Source of the DNA: Alphaproteobacteria bacterium
Lineage (GTDB): Bacteria; Pseudomonadota; Alphaproteobacteria; Rhodobacterales; Rhodobacteraceae
Length of the DNA: 64,000 nt
Assembly (NCBI GenBank): GCA_016869835.1
Contig: VGDH01000001.1
Location: 1 to 64,000, forward strand
Reading direction: 5' to 3'
Positions 61,490 through 64,000 of this stretch are shown here, one piece after another; the first letter of the stretch is position 1; the number at the start of each line of letters is the position of its first letter. The notes beneath the pieces were generated by a model. That model did no database searches and was not told where the DNA came from. It saw nothing but the letters and a program-made list of their open reading frames with translations. Made by a program: the position numbers and the translations under genes.

Positions 61490-62018
61490 GCCAGTTCAAG
61501 ATCCAATGTCCAATTGTTCTTTTTTTGTTCTTGTTAATGGACCAGGCATGCAGAGTCGAGTCCCCCGCAGCACCGGCACAGGGTTCGCAAGACCAGCGGG
61601 TTTCGGTGGCATTGCTGCCCGTCCCTTCGCGGATCAGCATCAGGCCGGTCGTCCGCCCCTCGGCCGCAGCCAGTTGCAAGCGTCGGCCTGCGGTCAGCGA
61701 CAAGGGCCTGTCCGGTTCGGCGATGACAAGGCTGATCGGCGCGGCGCGCAGGGCCTCTTCGACGCACCACAGAAGATCGGTCTCACCCGTGGGGCGCAGA
61801 AGATGCAAGCGTTCGGCCACACCCTGCGGCAGGCCGTGCAACATGGGCAGATCGGGCACATGCGCGGGCATCACCCAGACCAGGGGCCCTGGATGGCGCG
61901 CCGCCTGAAACAGCGCGAAGGCCCGGCGACCGCGGCCGCCCGCCTCATGCACGCGGCGCGGGCAAAGCTCGAAGGGATCGGCGGGCACCCGGTCAGATCG
62001 CAAAAGGTCAGGGCGCAT
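61416..62018 (-). CDS. imuA: ImuA (RecA/SulA-like mutasome protein)
   Basis: LPQGVAERLHLLRPTGETDLLWCVEEALRAAPISLVIAEPDRPLSLTAGRRLQLAAAEGRTTGLMLIRE; gene order. Confidence 0.85.
   Translation of the reverse strand: MRPDLLRSDRVPADPFELCPRRVHEAGGRGRRAFALFQAARHPGPLVWVMPAHVPDLPMLHGLPQGVAERLHLLRPTGETDLLWCVEEALRAAPISLVIAEPDRPLSLTAGRRLQLAAAEGRTTGLMLIREGTGSNATETRWSCEPCAGAAGDSTLHAWSINKNKKRTIGHWILNWHGTTAAFHLVSATGERSEPAPQAR
61516..61530. promoter_or_regulatory. Candidate internal SOS (LexA) box upstream of imuB
   Basis: GTTC-TTTTTTT-GTTC, 27 bp upstream of the imuB start and inside imuA. Confidence 0.45.
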
Positions 62019-62664
62019 CTTCACGGCTGCCTTCGGCCACGATGTCCAATTCGCCATCCGGGAGCGGGCGCTGCAGTTCCAGCGCACGCGTGATCGGCGC
62101 GCCAAGCCACTGCGCCCATTCGTCTGGTCGGGTCAGGATGACTGGCATCGCCTTGGGATGAACCCGCTCAACCTCACGGTTGGGCGGGCAGGTGAGGAAG
62201 GCGAAACAGGGCACCGTCACCTCCCCCTCTTTCAGCTTGCGGGTGGAGGTCCATTCGGTCCACAGGCCCGCAAAACAGGCCAAGGGGCGGTCGGGACCAA
62301 GGGCAAACCAGATGGGGTGATTGCGCGGAGCCCCTTCGCGGCTGTCAATCTCAGAAAAGCTGGTGAAAGGCACCAGACAGCGATGCTCAACTCCCAGCCA
62401 GCGCCGCCAATGCGGCGAGGCAGTGTTGCGGATATTGGTCACGCCCGGATCGGTGCGCTTGCCTTCCAGAAACTGCGGTGGGGTCGGCATGCCCCAGCGC
62501 GCCCATGACAGATGGCAGCCCTGCGCGCGTGCCGTGATGATCGGCGCCGGGTAATCGGGAAAGATCCCCGACAGGGGCGGCAGATTGCCCAGATCATCAC
62601 TGACCACGTCAAAGACATGGCGCATCGCGTCTTGGGCTTTGGTTTGCGAATAAAGGTTGCACAT
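62008..62664 (-). CDS. SOS response-associated peptidase (SRAP/HMCES/YedK family)
   Basis: MCNLYSQTKAQDAMRHVFDVV with catalytic Cys2; RCLVPFTSFSEI; HPKAMPVIL. Confidence 0.92.
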   Translation of the reverse strand: MCNLYSQTKAQDAMRHVFDVVSDDLGNLPPLSGIFPDYPAPIITARAQGCHLSWARWGMPTPPQFLEGKRTDPGVTNIRNTASPHWRRWLGVEHRCLVPFTSFSEIDSREGAPRNHPIWFALGPDRPLACFAGLWTEWTSTRKLKEGEVTVPCFAFLTCPPNREVERVHPKAMPVILTRPDEWAQWLGAPITRALELQRPLPDGELDIVAEGSREDAP

Positions 62665-62690
62665 GGCGACCACTTTGGCGGAATCATCTG

Positions 62691-62705
62691 GAACAATAGC
62701 GGAAC
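62691..62705 (-). promoter_or_regulatory. SOS (LexA) box upstream of the SRAP-imuA-imuB-dnaE2 cassette
   Basis: Perfect GTTC-CGCTATT-GTTC on the gene strand, 27 bp upstream of the SRAP start. Confidence 0.8.
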
Positions 62706-62833
62706 ATTCGGGCATTTCAAACAGGGGGCGGAATTGCCACGCCTGCGCGGCCCACATCCCGGCCTTGGGTGACAGTCCGGCGCGCTTGGGCTAAGTTGGC
62801 ACTAATTTCAGCACGCACAGGTTCCCGGCCCCA

Positions 62834-63586
62834 ATGTCGAAAAGCCCTTTTGTCATCATTACCCTGCCGCGCAGCGGATCCTACCACCTGCGCGCGCTTC
62901 TCGACAGCGCGCCCGACATCCGCTGCTATGGCGAGATTTTCAAGGGCTCGGAGGTGGAACCGCCGCCCGAAGAAATGGCCTTTGTCGAACTGGGCAAGAA
63001 AGACACCGACAAGCGCGACGAAATGGGCATGGCGCTGTCGAACCGCCTGCGGAAAAAGACTGGTGCCGAGGGGATGATCTTTGGCTTCAAGGATTTCCGC
63101 TTCAACCTGACGCGGGTGAAGATCTATCAGCAGATGCTGAACTCAAAAGGCTGGCGGAAGGTGTTTTTGTTCCGCAACCCGATTGAGCGTTATATCTCGA
63201 TGGAGCGGGCCGATCTGACGGGCGTTTTCGTGGTCACCGAAAAGAACAAGGACGCGGGCCTTGATCTGAAACGCCCCATCCGGTTTGACGCCGAGCGGTT
63301 TGAGAAGTCCATGGGCAGCCACCGCCGCCTGACCGAGGACGCGCAAAAGGCGCTGGAGAAGAACGGGCCAGAGGTGACGCATGTGCTGGACTATACCCGC
63401 ATCAACGATCTGGCCGCCCGCAAGGCGCTAATGGCCTTTCTTGGCTCCAGCGGAGATGGCGCACTGCTTGCGTCGGACCACGTCAAGCAATTCACGGCAT
63501 CTTTGGAAAGCGGCGTGGAAAACTGGGACGAGATGGCGGCCTATCTGGAGAGAACCCGGCAGATGGACCTGATGCCTGCACGGTAA
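62834..63586 (+). CDS. Sulfotransferase-like protein
   Basis: FVIITLPRSGSYHLRALLDSAPDIRCYGEIF; KVFLFRNPIERYISMERA. Confidence 0.75.
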   Translation: MSKSPFVIITLPRSGSYHLRALLDSAPDIRCYGEIFKGSEVEPPPEEMAFVELGKKDTDKRDEMGMALSNRLRKKTGAEGMIFGFKDFRFNLTRVKIYQQMLNSKGWRKVFLFRNPIERYISMERADLTGVFVVTEKNKDAGLDLKRPIRFDAERFEKSMGSHRRLTEDAQKALEKNGPEVTHVLDYTRINDLAARKALMAFLGSSGDGALLASDHVKQFTASLESGVENWDEMAAYLERTRQMDLMPAR

Positions 63587-63698
63587 GGGTGGGGCCAAAG
63601 CGGGCTTTAGCCATCCATGCCACCGGAGATTGCAACGCCCCGCAGCTTGCATGAGCCGCAAGACATCCTATTTCCCTTGAAAAGAGATAGGACCCATC

Positions 63699-64000
63699 AT
63701 GTTCAGAAACCTCATCCCGGCGATTTCTGTTCTCTTGTCGTCAACCTCCTTTGCCATTGCCGAAACGCCGTTTGGGATCGAGGCCATTGCAAGCCTTGAT
63801 AGGCCCTGGGCCATGGCAGTCTTGCCCCAGGGCGGGTTTCTGGTGACCGAAAAGGCAGGGCGGCTTGTCCATGTGGCCGCCTCGGGTGCCGTCGAGACGA
63901 TTGCCGGTGCGCCGGTGGTAACGGATGAGGGGCAGGTCGGCCTTCACGACGTGGCCCTCGCGCCCGATTTCGAAACGTCCGGTCTGATCTATCTGACTTG
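63699..64000 (+). CDS. PQQ-dependent sugar dehydrogenase-like protein (partial, runs off window end)
   Basis: Signal peptide then ASLDRPWAMAVLPQGGFLVTEKAGRLVHV...GQVGLHDVALAPDFETSGLIYLT. Confidence 0.8.
   Translation, partial: MFRNLIPAISVLLSSTSFAIAETPFGIEAIASLDRPWAMAVLPQGGFLVTEKAGRLVHVAASGAVETIAGAPVVTDEGQVGLHDVALAPDFETSGLIYLT

Noticed and set aside
60008-61537. 509-aa + strand ORF opposite imuB
   Set aside because: Antisense shadow ORF; Arg/Gln/His-rich, no domain signal.
1-64000. Genome-wide reassignment of TAG to a sense codon
   Set aside because: At least seven intact genes end normally at TAG, and two of the TAG-bearing genes carry additional lesions; at most partial or context-dependent readthrough remains open.
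1-64000. CRISPR arrays, prophage, integrases or transposases
   Set aside because: No regularly spaced direct repeats, and no phage or transposase motifs, were seen in any frame read.

Overview
64 kb chromosomal segment with the look of a Rhodobacteraceae (Alphaproteobacteria) genome: high GC, dense, mostly housekeeping. I support about 60 protein genes. They include a TPP-riboswitch-controlled thiBPQ operon, petABC (cytochrome bc1), etfBA, the chvI-chvG-hprK-rapZ-EIIA(Man)-HPr block divergent from pckA, lepB/rnc/era/recO, pdxJ/spoT/rpoZ/folK, ispH, map, and an SRAP-imuA-imuB-dnaE2 SOS mutagenesis cassette. No rRNA, tRNA, CRISPR array or transposase was recognised. Main unusual signals: (1) four otherwise well-preserved genes are cut by in-frame stops, and all five of the clear cases are amber TAG (response-regulator phosphatase, a C-A-T-TE NRPS with two, a DUF6473-like gene, a LysR regulator). 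The NRPS also has a C7-tract frameshift. (2) A second signal peptidase-like protein fused to DUF805 has lost both catalytic residues (PSEAM and [10 protein letters not shown] in place of PSESM and [10 protein letters not shown]), next to an intact lepB. (3) Two perfect GTTC-N7-GTTC/GAAC-N7-GAAC SOS-type boxes lie in the mutasome cassette. (4) A palindromic repeat is read in-frame as the N-terminus of DnaE2. (5) A dispersed hairpin element with a conserved GAA loop and varying stems sits after gene 3' ends. (6) Tandem LacI-type operators lie 20 bp apart upstream of pckA. All function calls are from reading the sequence; no database search was run.
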